In this document: positions 24,514-34,312 of the stretch, piece after piece
Layout: every line of letters begins with the position of its first letter
Numbering within the stretch: position 1 is the stretch's first letter
NCBI GenBank assembly: GCA_002418835.1
Contig: DIEX01000026.1
Location: forward strand, 99,039-163,038
From: Spirochaetia bacterium UBA5763
GTDB lineage: Bacteria; Spirochaetota; UBA4802; UBA5550
Direction of reading: 5' to 3'
DNA: 64,000 bases
Position numbers and translations under genes: made by a program
The notes under the pieces: model-generated
The model's input: only the letters and a program-made list of their open reading frames with translations
The model's database searches: none
What the model was told of the DNA's origin: nothing

Positions 24514-26478
24514 ATGAAAGATATATTCGGCCCTGAAGGGTACCTTGACCTCGAACTCCCGGAATATGAATTCAGGGAGAGCCAGCTTGACATGGCGCGT
24601 TTCATCCAGGAACGTCTTGCTGATTCCGAAAATGGAATAGTTGAAGCAGGCACCGGCACAGGTAAAACCATGGCGTACCTTATTCCTGCCATAAGCCACG
24701 CTCTTGAAAGCGGCAAAAGAGTTGCGGTATCAACTGAAACACGAGCTCTCCAGAGGCAGCTCACTGACAAGGATATTCCTGTTGCTCAGAACATCTTCCG
24801 CAAGTACCTGGGATCAGACTTCAAGTTTTCTATATGCCTGGGGAGCGGAAACTACCCCTGCCGCAGACGATTTGAACGGTTTCTGAAAAGAGGTGATTTC
24901 GAAAAAGGGGACCTTGAATATCTGAACCGCGTAAGCGCTCTTTTCAGGGAGAGAAAGATATTTACATCGCACGAGGCGGATGTTCCTTCATACTTATGGG
25001 GAGAGATATGCCGTGACTCCGAACTCTGCGATCAGCAGAGGTGCCCTGTATCATCAATCTGCCCTTTCCAGGCTGCACGGCGCGAGTGGTCATCTTCTGA
25101 TCTGCTTGTGATGAATCACTATCTGTTCTTTTCGAACATCGCCTCAGGAAAAACATATCTCCCTGTTACAGAAACAGTGATCTTTGACGAGGCTCACTCT
25201 GTTGAAAATATTGCTTCAAGGCAGCTCGGTTTTTCAATCGACTACGATCTGCTTCTATCTCTCCTGCAGCGGTTTCATCACCGCGGCAAGTGGGGAATTA
25301 TAAATTCATTTTCCAGCAGTGAAACTCGTGAAGAGGCAATCAACTCCATTGAGCTTATTGCCAAAGAGGCCAATATCTTCTTTGAAAAAGTCCGCTCCAT
25401 CTTCAACGAGGGCGAAACAGTCCGGAGGATTAAAAAAGAACTTAACCTTGGTGAAAAGCTGGTACTCCAGATGGAAAAGTTCCTCTCAATTCTTGAAAAA
25501 TGCGAGAAGGACTGTGAGGATGAGGACTTCCGCATGGAGTTTGAGCCAGCCCGGTCGCGCATAAAGGGATACTTCGAATCACTTAAATCATTCCTCATTC
25601 TGAGCCTTCCTGGCTATGTTTACTGGATCGAACGGACCGAGCGGGATCTCCTGGGGAATGTTTCACTTACCGCACGCCCAATCAGCATAGACAGCATAAT
25701 GCGGTTCGAGGTCTTTGCATTTTACGAGTCTTCACTCTTTGTGTCCGCGACTCTCTCTGTAAAAAATGATTTTTCATTCTTTATTAACACAGTGGGTTTT
25801 GAGCGCGGTACCGGTATTGTACTTAAATCACCTTTTAATTATAAAGAGCAGATGGTAATCTATTTAGGAGCGGATCTCCCTTCACCGGAGGAACCCCGTT
25901 TCACAAAAGAGGCAGCAAAAGCTTCGGCAGAAATAATTAAAATCCTTGGAGGAAACTGTCTCCTCCTCTTCACTTCATACAATATGCTTAAAAGCATGAA
26001 GGCATTACTTGAAGATCTTATCGATAATAAAATCTATTCCCAGGACGAGATGAGCGCGTCAAAGGCTCTTCACTCATATATGCGTCACCCGGGCGCAGTG
26101 CTCATGGGTACTCACTCCTTCTGGCAGGGGATCGACCTCCCGGGGGATCTTCTTAAAGGTGTAATCATTGCGCGCCTCCCCTTTGCAGTACCTGATACTC
26201 CAATCATGGAAGCCAAGGTGGAGAAAATTAAAAGTGAAGGAAAAAATCCTTTTGTATATCTGCAGATCCCTGATGCGGTGCTCAAAATGAAACAGGGCGC
26301 CGGAAGGCTTATCCGTCGCGGAACTGATAAAGGTGTTGTTGCTGTACTTGATTCAAGGATAAAGACAAAGGGCTATGGCGTTACCTTCGATTCATCTCTG
26401 CCTGAATGCTCTCGGGCCTTGACATTGAAAGAACTTACTGAAAATTATAAAAAGATTTTAAAAGCCAGGGAAAACTGA
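24514..26478 (+). CDS. dinG: DinG/XPD-family ATP-dependent DNA helicase
   Basis: A 654-residue superfamily 2 helicase with Walker A AGTGTGKT (about residues 45-52), the DEAH box VIFDEAHSVENIA, and C-terminal motifs VLMGTHSFWQGIDLPGD and KMKQGAGRLIRRGTDKG. Four cysteines between motifs I and II (NYPCRRR, LCDQQRCPVSSICPF) match the 4Fe-4S cluster of the XPD/DinG group. These enzymes unwind 5'-to-3', including R-loops and other blocked structures. The N-terminal exonuclease domain of Gram-positive DinG is absent, so it resembles E. coli YoaA/DinG. Confidence 0.9.
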   Translation: MKDIFGPEGYLDLELPEYEFRESQLDMARFIQERLADSENGIVEAGTGTGKTMAYLIPAISHALESGKRVAVSTETRALQRQLTDKDIPVAQNIFRKYLGSDFKFSICLGSGNYPCRRRFERFLKRGDFEKGDLEYLNRVSALFRERKIFTSHEADVPSYLWGEICRDSELCDQQRCPVSSICPFQAARREWSSSDLLVMNHYLFFSNIASGKTYLPVTETVIFDEAHSVENIASRQLGFSIDYDLLLSLLQRFHHRGKWGIINSFSSSETREEAINSIELIAKEANIFFEKVRSIFNEGETVRRIKKELNLGEKLVLQMEKFLSILEKCEKDCEDEDFRMEFEPARSRIKGYFESLKSFLILSLPGYVYWIERTERDLLGNVSLTARPISIDSIMRFEVFAFYESSLFVSATLSVKNDFSFFINTVGFERGTGIVLKSPFNYKEQMVIYLGADLPSPEEPRFTKEAAKASAEIIKILGGNCLLLFTSYNMLKSMKALLEDLIDNKIYSQDEMSASKALHSYMRHPGAVLMGTHSFWQGIDLPGDLLKGVIIARLPFAVPDTPIMEAKVEKIKSEGKNPFVYLQIPDAVLKMKQGAGRLIRRGTDKGVVAVLDSRIKTKGYGVTFDSSLPECSRALTLKELTENYKKILKAREN

Positions 26479-26615
26479 AATGAATGCTGAATTTTTTAGC
26501 CCGCTCGGGTTGATTGATTTGCATGTATTATTAAAGGCCGGAATGGTCTGAGACATAATATCAGTTATTGAGACATATTTTTCTAACTGATTGGCGCCAT
26601 GTCAGTCAGAACGGT

Positions 26616-26795
26616 TTACTTGCTCCCCATCTGCATTTTTTTCATTTTGCTTTTAAGAAGATTGATTTCAAGCATCAGATTGCCATATGTTGTATGCATC
26701 CCTTTGCTCTTGGCCTGCATTGCTTCCTCTTCTTTTTTCTTCAAAGAAACCTGCAGTCTATCCAATGTTTCTTTTGCACTAACTTTTGCGTTCAT
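26616..26795 (-). CDS. Small coiled-coil protein, 59 residues
   Basis: On the minus strand an ATG at 26795 follows GGAGG at a good distance and opens a 59-residue frame. The sequence is almost entirely helical and charged (T-L-D-R-L-Q-V-S-L-K-K-K-E-E-E-A-M-Q), with heptad-like Leu/Ile spacing to the end (M-L-E-I-N-L-L-K-S-K-M-K-K-M). This is the only supported gene in the 524-base gap after the helicase. The rest of the gap shows no other coding signal, only agcccc/ggggct-type short stems near 26940-26985. No family is recognised. Confidence 0.55.
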   Translation of the reverse strand: MNAKVSAKETLDRLQVSLKKKEEEAMQAKSKGMHTTYGNLMLEINLLKSKMKKMQMGSK

Positions 26796-27002
26796 GAAAA
26801 ACCTCCGTATATTCAGAGCGTTTTAATAATCCTCAATAATCCGTTTAAAGATCACCTTAAAATCATTAAAAGTCTCAATGCTCTTTTACAGTATAAGATA
26901 TTGGCTGATTAATGTCAAAAATAAAAATGAAAAAAAGCCCATTTTTTTACAGTTATTCTTTCATATTCAGCCCATAGGGGCTAATTCAGTTATGTCGTGT
27001 TA

Positions 27003-27506
27003 TCAGCGGAATGTGCGGTTGGCCCACTGAATAAAACCGCTCAGTGTGAAAACATCAAGATGCTTATCCATATTCTGTTCATTTCTGTAGAGATTATTTT
27101 CTGCTGCATTCCTGAGCCATTGCACCGCGCCCTCTCTTGCACCGCCGCCATCTACAATTATGACGATGTGATTTTCGGGCATTGCTTCAATGCAGTTGAG
27201 ATACAGGTATGGAAATTTTTCATCAACGCTCCCCCCTGACTGCTGCCATTTGCATTCAATGCGGATTTCAAGATTATATTTTTCAGACTTAAGCAGAAAT
27301 TCAGTATACCCGTCGTGGCCGTATATATTTTTAAAAGGAACATTTTTAAGGAGGAGCTCCGAACCGAAATTATCTCTGTGCCTGTTCCACTCGCTCCACA
27401 TGACAGCTTCAAAACCTTTACGCGTAAAAGTGGAAATCACAGCTTCTTCGAGAACCTTACCCTGGCCGCTGGCGAGAGAACCCTTCTTTCTATTCTGCTC
27501 CGGCAT
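27003..27506 (-). CDS. PD-(D/E)XK-type restriction endonuclease, putative
   Basis: The 167-residue protein contains GYTEFLL followed by LEIRIECKWQ, matching the acidic residue and (D/E)-X-K core of the PD-(D/E)XK nuclease fold (Glu in TEF, E-C-K about residues 80-82), then hydrophobic strands (HIVIIVDGGG). It starts inside the last codons of the DNA methyltransferase gene (17-base overlap), the typical coupling of a type II restriction-modification pair. It is short for DpnII/MboI-type nucleases, so the recognition sequence cannot be assumed from the methyltransferase. Alternatively it is a repair-type nuclease. Confidence 0.65.
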   Translation of the reverse strand: MPEQNRKKGSLASGQGKVLEEAVISTFTRKGFEAVMWSEWNRHRDNFGSELLLKNVPFKNIYGHDGYTEFLLKSEKYNLEIRIECKWQQSGGSVDEKFPYLYLNCIEAMPENHIVIIVDGGGAREGAVQWLRNAAENNLYRNEQNMDKHLDVFTLSGFIQWANRTFR

Positions 27507-28431
27507 TTTTTTCCTTCAGCTTTTCCACACGTTTAACAGTGAGATCACAATAACCCTGGTTTATTTCAATTCCGATATAGTTCCGTCCGCCAAGGAGTTG
27601 AGAAGCAATTCCCGTTGTACCTGCACCGTTGAATGGATCAATAATCAGATCACCGGGATTTGTTGATGCAGCTACGATTCTTTTAAGGAGAGCAAGGGGC
27701 TTCTGCGTGGGATGCTTGCCCGATCCCTTTTCATTCTGCGGAGGGGTGGGGATACTCCAGACTGAGCGCATCTGCGTGTTCTCCTTCTTCATCTTATCTT
27801 CCGGGAACTCACCGTTTTTCATCAGTTCATAATTGAAGGTATGTTTTGCTTTTTTATCTTTGCGCGCCCAGAGGACTGTTTCATGTGATGCTGTAAAAAA
27901 ACGGCAGCTCAGATTAGGTGAAGCATTCGGCTTGAACCATGTAATATCATTAAGCAGATGAAAGTTAAGCTTCTGAAGGAGAAAACCGCACTGGTAAATA
28001 CTGTGGTACGTACCGCTAATCCAGATTGTGCCTTCAGGCTTCAGAACCCTCCTGCATGCTGAAATCCATATCTCGTGAAACTTCATATCTTCGTCAAAGC
28101 CGCTGCTCTTGTCCCACTTCCCTTTGTTTACGCTTACCATCTTTCCATTCTGGCATGTGAACCCGTCATTGGAAAGCATGTAGGGCGGATCAGCAAATAT
28201 CATGTCCACCGAGTTTTCCGGGATCCTCTCCAGTATCTCAAGGGAATCATCGTTATATAGAATAAAACCATCCGATTTGTAATAAGGCATTATCGAGCCA
28301 TGCGACGGATGAGATATGTTCTCCATAAGCTTAGTCAAATCCCTGTTAGAGGATTTTCCTTTTTTGGATACAGCAGTTTTTTTCTTTCCAGGATTTGAAT
28401 TCATATATTTTCCGTTATGAATATATTTCAT
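27490..28431 (-). CDS. DpnA/HinfI-like DNA adenine methyltransferase
   Basis: A 313-residue beta-class methyltransferase: catalytic motif ADPPYMLS first, SAM-binding motif DPFNGAGTTG near the C terminus. The stretch after DPPY (NGKMVSVNKGKWDKS) and SPNLSCRFFTASHETVLWARK are very close in wording to DpnA (M2.DpnII), which methylates adenine in GATC and also single-stranded DNA; HinfI and CcrM are related. A GATC-type target is therefore a hypothesis. The first 35 residues are basic and absent from the core family. The nuclease gene overlaps its 3' end. Confidence 0.85.
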   Translation of the reverse strand: MKYIHNGKYMNSNPGKKKTAVSKKGKSSNRDLTKLMENISHPSHGSIMPYYKSDGFILYNDDSLEILERIPENSVDMIFADPPYMLSNDGFTCQNGKMVSVNKGKWDKSSGFDEDMKFHEIWISACRRVLKPEGTIWISGTYHSIYQCGFLLQKLNFHLLNDITWFKPNASPNLSCRFFTASHETVLWARKDKKAKHTFNYELMKNGEFPEDKMKKENTQMRSVWSIPTPPQNEKGSGKHPTQKPLALLKRIVAASTNPGDLIIDPFNGAGTTGIASQLLGGRNYIGIEINQGYCDLTVKRVEKLKEKNAGAE

Positions 28432-28549
28432 TTATCAATGTCTCCCCTGGAATCCTCTCTTGCATGCTATTCCTTGCCCCCTCCGGGGGTGCGGGGGGAA
28501 GTAATTTCCTCTGACATTCAGGGGGAAAGATACTGGAGATAAAGCGGAT

Positions 28550-29791
28550 TCATAATGCCCTATATCCTATATCCTTCCTGTGAAAAGCTCCGTCGAATTC
28601 TATTCGATCAATTTCAGCGTAAATTTTATCTTTTGCTTCCCGTAATGTATCTCCGAATGCTGTTACATTAAGTACCCGTCCGCCGGAAGTTATAACATCA
28701 CCATTCTTTCTGTCTGTACCCGCATGGAATACCATTATATTATCAGAAACTGTATCCAGGCCGGATATAACTTTCCCTTTCTCATATTCTCCCGGATAGC
28801 CCCCTGCTGCAACAACCACTGTCATTGCATGGGCCTTTTTGAATTTCAGATCTATATCCTTCAGTTTCCCCTCAACTGACGCTTTTAGCAGATCTCCGAG
28901 TTTCATATCAAGTAGCGGGAGTATCACCTGAGTTTCAGGATCTCCAAACCGGGCATTAAACTCAAGCACCTTAATTCCCTCTTTTGTAATCATCACTCCC
29001 GCATAGAGAATCCCTTTAAACGGTGTCCCCTCTTTTCTCATGCCGTCAATTACAGGCTGAAGAACATGCGTGCGTATAAACTCGATTCTGTCAGGTGTTG
29101 CAACAGGAGCCGGGGCATAGGCCCCCATACCGCCGGTATTGGGCCCTTTATCTCCGTCAAACACCCGCTTGTGATCCTGTGCAGCAACAAGCGGTAGAAC
29201 TGTGTAACCGTCAGATATTCCAAGGACAGATGCTTCCTCTCCATCAAGAAACTCCTCAACGTAAACCCGGCTGTCATCTTTTACGTTCTCGTTGATGAAC
29301 GCAATAGCCTCCTCCCTGCTTTCGGGGATGCCGACACCCTTTCCTGCTGCAAGGCCGTCGAGTTTTATAACTATGGGAAACTTATCCTGTTTATTAACAA
29401 AATCAATTATTCCGCTTTTTCCTGTAAAATCCCAGTGACCTGCTGTGGGAACGCTGTAAGTCTCCATGATCCTCTTTGCGAAGAGTTTGCTCCCTTCAAT
29501 CATTGCAGCTTTTCCGGAAGGTCCGAAACAGGGGATTCCTTTCTCATCAAAAAAATCGACTATTCCCTCAACCAGCGGAACCTCGGGCCCCACTACAACC
29601 ATGTCGATCAATTTCTCTTTGCAGAATTTATGGAGGCCGTCAAAATCATCTACCTTAATATTAACCCTGAATTTATCTTCTATACCGCCATTACCCGGTG
29701 CAACATAAACCTCAGTTGCGCTTCCATCATTTATTAATCTCCAGGCAATGGCATGTTCCCTCCCGCCTGAACCGACTACAAGATATTTCAT
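28550..29791 (-). CDS. purD: Phosphoribosylamine-glycine ligase
   Basis: GARS joins glycine to phosphoribosylamine with ATP in de novo purine synthesis. The ATG at 29791 follows TGGAGAACAGA and starts MKYLVVGSGGREHAIAWRL, the usual PurD N terminus; an ATG four codons upstream lacks spacing for that site. At 413 residues the length is normal. ATP-grasp elements are visible: FPIVIKLDGLAAGKGV, NTGGMGAYAPAP and LEFNARFGDPETQVILP. It is not in an operon with purM (32.4 kb), which is on the other strand. Confidence 0.95.
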   Translation of the reverse strand: MKYLVVGSGGREHAIAWRLINDGSATEVYVAPGNGGIEDKFRVNIKVDDFDGLHKFCKEKLIDMVVVGPEVPLVEGIVDFFDEKGIPCFGPSGKAAMIEGSKLFAKRIMETYSVPTAGHWDFTGKSGIIDFVNKQDKFPIVIKLDGLAAGKGVGIPESREEAIAFINENVKDDSRVYVEEFLDGEEASVLGISDGYTVLPLVAAQDHKRVFDGDKGPNTGGMGAYAPAPVATPDRIEFIRTHVLQPVIDGMRKEGTPFKGILYAGVMITKEGIKVLEFNARFGDPETQVILPLLDMKLGDLLKASVEGKLKDIDLKFKKAHAMTVVVAAGGYPGEYEKGKVISGLDTVSDNIMVFHAGTDRKNGDVITSGGRVLNVTAFGDTLREAKDKIYAEIDRIEFDGAFHRKDIGYRAL

Positions 29792-29922
29792 TCTGTTCTC
29801 CATATATAGTTATTCATTAATTTCAGTATTTCATACGTCCTGTTCTGAAACAACCACTTGTGATCGCAGATAAGCTCTGTCATTTATCACCCGTTCAATT
29901 CTTCGGGTGAGAAATCTATAAC

Positions 29923-31458
29923 TCACTCACCACAGTATTTCACCACAGCATCATAATTAATGTTGCTCAACTGCTTAAAAAACTCCGCGAGTTTTCCTGT
30001 AATTTTTTTTACTCCCCCTTCAAGCTCTGACTCAACATTAAGCGGAAGCACAGGGTCATGGAGAGAGAGTCTCAACAGAAACCAGCCCTTTTCATCTTTA
30101 GAAGTACATGACACTCTCAGTCCTTCATAATTCACCGGTGCAGCAGTCCACCCTTCAACTTTCTCTATGTATGACTTCAACCCTTCTATAATCTTTTCAC
30201 CCTGGGCAGCAAAATTTTCATCAAGCAGCTTAACACGGAACTCCTTCTCCTCCGCAGGCTGCTTAAGACCTTCAAGCATTGAAAGGAGCCCGGAATTTTT
30301 CTCCAGCCTGAGCCTTGCTGCAAGAATCAGAATCTTTGCTACGAGATATGCTCCGTCATCAAGGAAATAATTCTCCTTCATTGCACCGTGTCCGGAGGTT
30401 TCTATTGCAAGGTGACACTCTTCTCCAATGCCGTTAAGCCTCACCGCCTCGTTAATTACATTCTTATATCCGCGTTTGAAACGGAGATGTTTCCCTTTAA
30501 GCTTCTGCTCAATAAATTCTGTTAATCCGTCAGATGTTACAGAATCGGTTACTATAGTTGTGCCCGGGTGCTCCTCGAGAACTATCGCGGACAAAAGAGC
30601 AATAAGCGTATTCCTGTTAACAATCTCACCTGACCCGTCAACAACAGCAGCTCTGTCAACATCCGTATCAAAAATTAATCCAAGATCAGCTTTAGAATTA
30701 ATTACAGCTTTCTGTATAGATTTCATTGCCTCATCATTTTCAGGATTCGGCTCATGGTTGGGGAACATCCCGTCAGGCTCAAGAAACTGGCTCCCCGTTG
30801 TGTCTGCACCCAGGGGGGTGAGGACTTTATCAGCGAAGAATCCACCGGCACCGTTACCGGCATCAACGATTATTTTCATCCCTGAAAGGGGTTTTTCGTA
30901 ATCTTTACCGCTTTTGATTCCGCTCCTTATCTTATCGACAAAAAGAGATGCATATCTCTCCATCAGTGGAAGCTTATCACCTTCAGCAGATGAAATTTCT
31001 GCAGGAGGAGTAAGTTCAGATGCTGTTTTAAGTATAGCTGAGATGTCCCCTTTCTCGAGCCCCCCTTCTGATATAAAAAACTTGAAGCCGTTGCGGTTGA
31101 ATGGAAGGTGGCTTGCTGTTATCATCACAGCTCCGCTGCATTGAAATTCATCAAATATTGTACTCATAAACATCGCGGGAGTTGACGAAAGCCCGCAATC
31201 AGCAAATGATGCCCCGGAAGATGTAATTCCGTATGCAAGCCCCTCTTTCAAAGCAGGACCGGTTATCCTTGAATCCATCCCGATGGATATTTTTAAATTT
31301 GAAATCGCTACCCCTTTTTTTTCAGAGAGCCACTTCACAAACGCAGCGCCGATACATGATGCAGTTTCTGGAGTTAGATTAACCTTCTCATCCCCCTTTT
31401 CAATTGCAACTCCCCTTATATCTGATCCATTCTGCAGTTTTTTCCAGTCAATACTCAC
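29923..31458 (-). CDS. Phosphomannomutase/phosphoglucomutase
   Basis: A 511-residue alpha-D-phosphohexomutase. The phosphoserine loop is ITASHLP with Ser116; the metal loop is DTDVDR at residues 264-269; the sugar loop ETSGHGA and the C-terminal phosphate-binding region are present. These enzymes interconvert 1- and 6-phosphates of glucose or mannose for polysaccharide precursors. Sequence style (N-terminal WKKLQNGSDIRGVA) is that of the longer PMM/PGM group also seen in plants and cyanobacteria. Sugar preference cannot be assigned. Confidence 0.88.
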   Translation of the reverse strand: MSIDWKKLQNGSDIRGVAIEKGDEKVNLTPETASCIGAAFVKWLSEKKGVAISNLKISIGMDSRITGPALKEGLAYGITSSGASFADCGLSSTPAMFMSTIFDEFQCSGAVMITASHLPFNRNGFKFFISEGGLEKGDISAILKTASELTPPAEISSAEGDKLPLMERYASLFVDKIRSGIKSGKDYEKPLSGMKIIVDAGNGAGGFFADKVLTPLGADTTGSQFLEPDGMFPNHEPNPENDEAMKSIQKAVINSKADLGLIFDTDVDRAAVVDGSGEIVNRNTLIALLSAIVLEEHPGTTIVTDSVTSDGLTEFIEQKLKGKHLRFKRGYKNVINEAVRLNGIGEECHLAIETSGHGAMKENYFLDDGAYLVAKILILAARLRLEKNSGLLSMLEGLKQPAEEKEFRVKLLDENFAAQGEKIIEGLKSYIEKVEGWTAAPVNYEGLRVSCTSKDEKGWFLLRLSLHDPVLPLNVESELEGGVKKITGKLAEFFKQLSNINYDAVVKYCGE

Positions 31459-31641
31459 ATTAAGGCTCCTGAATTTTTTCAGAATCTAACAGTTTATCCG
31501 GTATACTGTCAATGAATTTAATGAGACGGAATCCGGTAAAAAATAGTGAGCGGCGCTAAGTCCATCACCTTATCATTATTGACAAAATAGTTTTATAAAT
31601 CACTCTGTTATTGCTATAATTAAAAGATAAAAGGGAATACT

Positions 31642-32301
31642 ATGAAACTTAAAATTTTCGCTGTTACGCTTCTTATTTTTATCTCACCGCTTTTTCTTTC
31701 AGCAGAGGAGGGTGAGTCTGTTACTCTTGAAGAACAGCTCTACGCCGGTTTTTCAAACAGTGTAATAAATTCAGCAGTTGTTAATTTACGGGAAAAACCG
31801 GATGCAGGCTCAAAAGTTATTACAAAGCTGAAGAAAGGAAATAAAATAACTGTTATTGAACAGACAGGGAGCGCCATCTTTGTTGATAAATACTTAGGAG
31901 TATGGCTTAAAGTCAGCACTGCAACAGGTAAAAATGGATATGTACTCAGCAGTTTTGTAAACTCGCCTGCAAACAAAGTGGAACATTTCCATGTTTTTTT
32001 TGAAAGATTTAAAACCGCGTGGATAAAGAAAAATATAAAAGAAGTTTCCAGCCATACATTGTTTCCTCTTCAGTACCTGGAGGCTTTTGAAGGGACAGTT
32101 GAATCACTCGAAATACAAAAAAACGAATTCTTTAAAAAGGCATCTATAAAAGAACCACACATGTACAAAATGACATTTGAAAAAGAATCTGACAGTTCAA
32201 TCCTTGTCCACTACGGTTATGAAGCTCAGCAGTACACGCTCTTTTTCATGATTGCTGATGGCAAATGGAAACTTTTTAAAATAAAGATCTCCTCATGCTG
32301 A
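31642..32301 (+). CDS. Exported SH3-domain protein
   Basis: The first 22 residues form a clear signal peptide ending FLSAEE. Residues about 45-110 are a bacterial SH3 domain (VNLREKPDAGSKVITKLKKGNKITVIEQ ... WLKVSTATGKNGYVLSSFV; only key strands cited). The C-terminal half has no recognised fold. Bacterial SH3 domains often bind peptidoglycan or other envelope partners, so a periplasmic location is likely. It stands between genes for sugar phosphate and purine metabolism with no visible functional tie. Confidence 0.75.
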   Translation: MKLKIFAVTLLIFISPLFLSAEEGESVTLEEQLYAGFSNSVINSAVVNLREKPDAGSKVITKLKKGNKITVIEQTGSAIFVDKYLGVWLKVSTATGKNGYVLSSFVNSPANKVEHFHVFFERFKTAWIKKNIKEVSSHTLFPLQYLEAFEGTVESLEIQKNEFFKKASIKEPHMYKMTFEKESDSSILVHYGYEAQQYTLFFMIADGKWKLFKIKISSC

Positions 32302-32378
32302 ACTCATAAATAAATTATTCTTTACATGGAGACCTGTGAAAACAATCTATTCAGAAAATTATACTTCCGGAGAAACTA

Positions 32379-33413
32379 ATGGCAATTACCTATAAAGACG
32401 CAGGCGTTGATGTTGAAGGTGGAAACAGGTTTGTAAAAAAGATTGCGCCCTTTGTACGCTCAACTTTTACTAAAAGCGTACTGACAGACATCGGCGGATT
32501 CGGTGCGCTTTACGACGCGGGTTTTAAAGACATGGATGAGCCTGTGCTTGTATCCGGAACTGACGGTGTGGGTACAAAACTGAAGATTGCCCAGATGATG
32601 GATAAGCATGACACAATCGGAATAGATGCAGTTGCCATGTGTGTAAATGATATAATTGTCAGCGGCGCGAAACCTCTATTCTTCCTCGATTATATCTCCT
32701 GCGGCAGACTTAATGTTGACAGGATGGCGGATGTTGTAAAGGGTATAGCTGAAGGATGCCTGCGCGGCAAATGCTCACTTGTTGGCGGAGAGACCGCAGA
32801 ACACCCTGGCGTAATGAAGGATGACGAATACGATATCGCGGGATTCTCTGTTGGCGTTGTGGATAAAAAAAAGATTATCAATGGTGAAAAAATTACAGCC
32901 GGTGATGTAATCATAGGCCTTCCATCAAGCGGCATACATTCAAACGGCTATTCCCTTGTACGAAAGCTCCTGCTGGAGCAGAAGAAATATCAGCTCTCCA
33001 TGACCTTCGCTGAACTGGGAATGACCCTTGGCGAGGCTCTTCTCACTCCGACTATTATATATGTTGAACAACTGATGGAGTGCCTGAATACAGGAGCGGA
33101 TATTAAAGGAATTGTGCATATAACAGGGGGCGGATTCTACGAAAACATCCCGCGAATCCTTCCGGAAAATACTGCTGTTAAGATTGAAAAAGACTCATAC
33201 CCCGTTCTACCTGTTTTTAAACTGCTGCAGAATGAAGGGAAAATTGAGGAGAGGGAGATGTACACAACCTTTAATATGGGTATCGGGATGATGCTTTTTG
33301 CGGACAGAAATTCAGCTAACAGCATAGTAAACACCCTGAAAAAAGCCGGGCACACCCCTTATTTTATAGGCGAAGCGGTTAAGAAATCTGAAGCTCCGGT
33401 AATCCTTGTGTAA
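32379..33413 (+). CDS. purM: Phosphoribosylformylglycinamidine cyclo-ligase
   Basis: AIR synthetase closes the imidazole ring in de novo purine synthesis with ATP. The 344-residue protein has the standard N terminus ITYKDAGVDVEGGNRFV, the nucleotide-binding segment SGTDGVGTKLKIA, AMCVNDI and VGGETAEHPG, and the C-terminal TFNMGIGM. Length and motifs are normal. It is probably monocistronic; purN, usually its neighbour, is absent here. Confidence 0.95.
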   Translation: MAITYKDAGVDVEGGNRFVKKIAPFVRSTFTKSVLTDIGGFGALYDAGFKDMDEPVLVSGTDGVGTKLKIAQMMDKHDTIGIDAVAMCVNDIIVSGAKPLFFLDYISCGRLNVDRMADVVKGIAEGCLRGKCSLVGGETAEHPGVMKDDEYDIAGFSVGVVDKKKIINGEKITAGDVIIGLPSSGIHSNGYSLVRKLLLEQKKYQLSMTFAELGMTLGEALLTPTIIYVEQLMECLNTGADIKGIVHITGGGFYENIPRILPENTAVKIEKDSYPVLPVFKLLQNEGKIEEREMYTTFNMGIGMMLFADRNSANSIVNTLKKAGHTPYFIGEAVKKSEAPVILV

Positions 33414-33516
33414 TAGTTGTTTTAAATATTCCAGTACATCGTATAAAATTACGAAATTTAACAGATGATTCTGCCGATAATTTATTGTAACTGATATACT
33501 ATCCAGAGGGATAAAC

Positions 33517-34242
33517 ATGCGCAGAACAATAGGAATCCTCCTTGTACTATTACTTGCTATTTCGGCATTCGGGCAGAACCAGCCGGGAAACACTACCAAC
33601 GGAAAAACTCCGGCAGCCGAAGATAATAAAACTAATGTAAAGCCCGCAGGCACTGATGAAAAAAAAGCTGACAAAGCGGCAGACACTACAGGCGACAAAA
33701 TTTCAACTCTGCCCGAAGGATACGCAAACCTAACCTGGGGCACTTACCTTTCAGATGCAAAAGATAAAATAAGCGGCAGGCTTACATATACAGATGATAA
33801 AACAGTAATTATCTCAAAAGAAAATGAACTTCAGTACTATTACGGTTTTTTCTATAAGGATCCCGAAACTGCTGAAAAATCGGCTGAAAAAACGGAGACA
33901 TCTGATACAGCAAAAGCAGATGAAACAAATCCGCCCAGAGATGAAGGTCGCCTTTTCTACGTTTCACTGAACTTCCCGTATCTGGACAAGGATGCTGTTT
34001 ATGAAAAGATAAAGAAGAAGTACGGTGTTCATTCAGGAGAAACATTAAAAGACAACCAGGGGGCTATTGCCTGGGACTCAGAGAAAACTGTTGTTTTAAT
34101 GTGGGTTGACCGCTATGAAAAAAAACCTTACTGCCGGAGAATTATATATATAAGCAAGGATATTGCAAAAGAGCTTAATGACTACACAAATACAATATTC
34201 AACAAGACAGAGATTGAGCTTATGAAAAAACTCAATCCGTAA
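33517..34242 (+). CDS. Exported protein with low-complexity linker, unknown function
   Basis: A signal peptide (MRRTIGILLVLLLAISAFGQ) is followed by about 45 residues rich in Lys, Thr, Asp and Pro, then a domain with LPEGYANLTWGTYLSDAKDK near residue 65. A second acidic Lys/Thr-rich insert occurs at about 118-140. The YANLTWGT segment recalls domains found in exported spirochaetal proteins, but I cannot name a family. The ribosome-binding site is GAGGG. A bidirectional terminator follows. Confidence 0.6.
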   Translation: MRRTIGILLVLLLAISAFGQNQPGNTTNGKTPAAEDNKTNVKPAGTDEKKADKAADTTGDKISTLPEGYANLTWGTYLSDAKDKISGRLTYTDDKTVIISKENELQYYYGFFYKDPETAEKSAEKTETSDTAKADETNPPRDEGRLFYVSLNFPYLDKDAVYEKIKKKYGVHSGETLKDNQGAIAWDSEKTVVLMWVDRYEKKPYCRRIIYISKDIAKELNDYTNTIFNKTEIELMKKLNP

Positions 34243-34261
34243 AAACGTATTTTATACTTAA

Positions 34262-34295
34262 AAAAAAGGGGGCATTGAAAGCCCCTTTTTTTTAT
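34262..34295. terminator. Bidirectional intrinsic terminator
   Basis: An A-run, gggggc, a seven-base loop, gcccc and nine T's (34262-34293) separate the convergent genes ending at 34242 and 34313. Confidence 0.9.
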
Positions 34296-34312
34296 TCATC
34301 AACATAGCAGTG

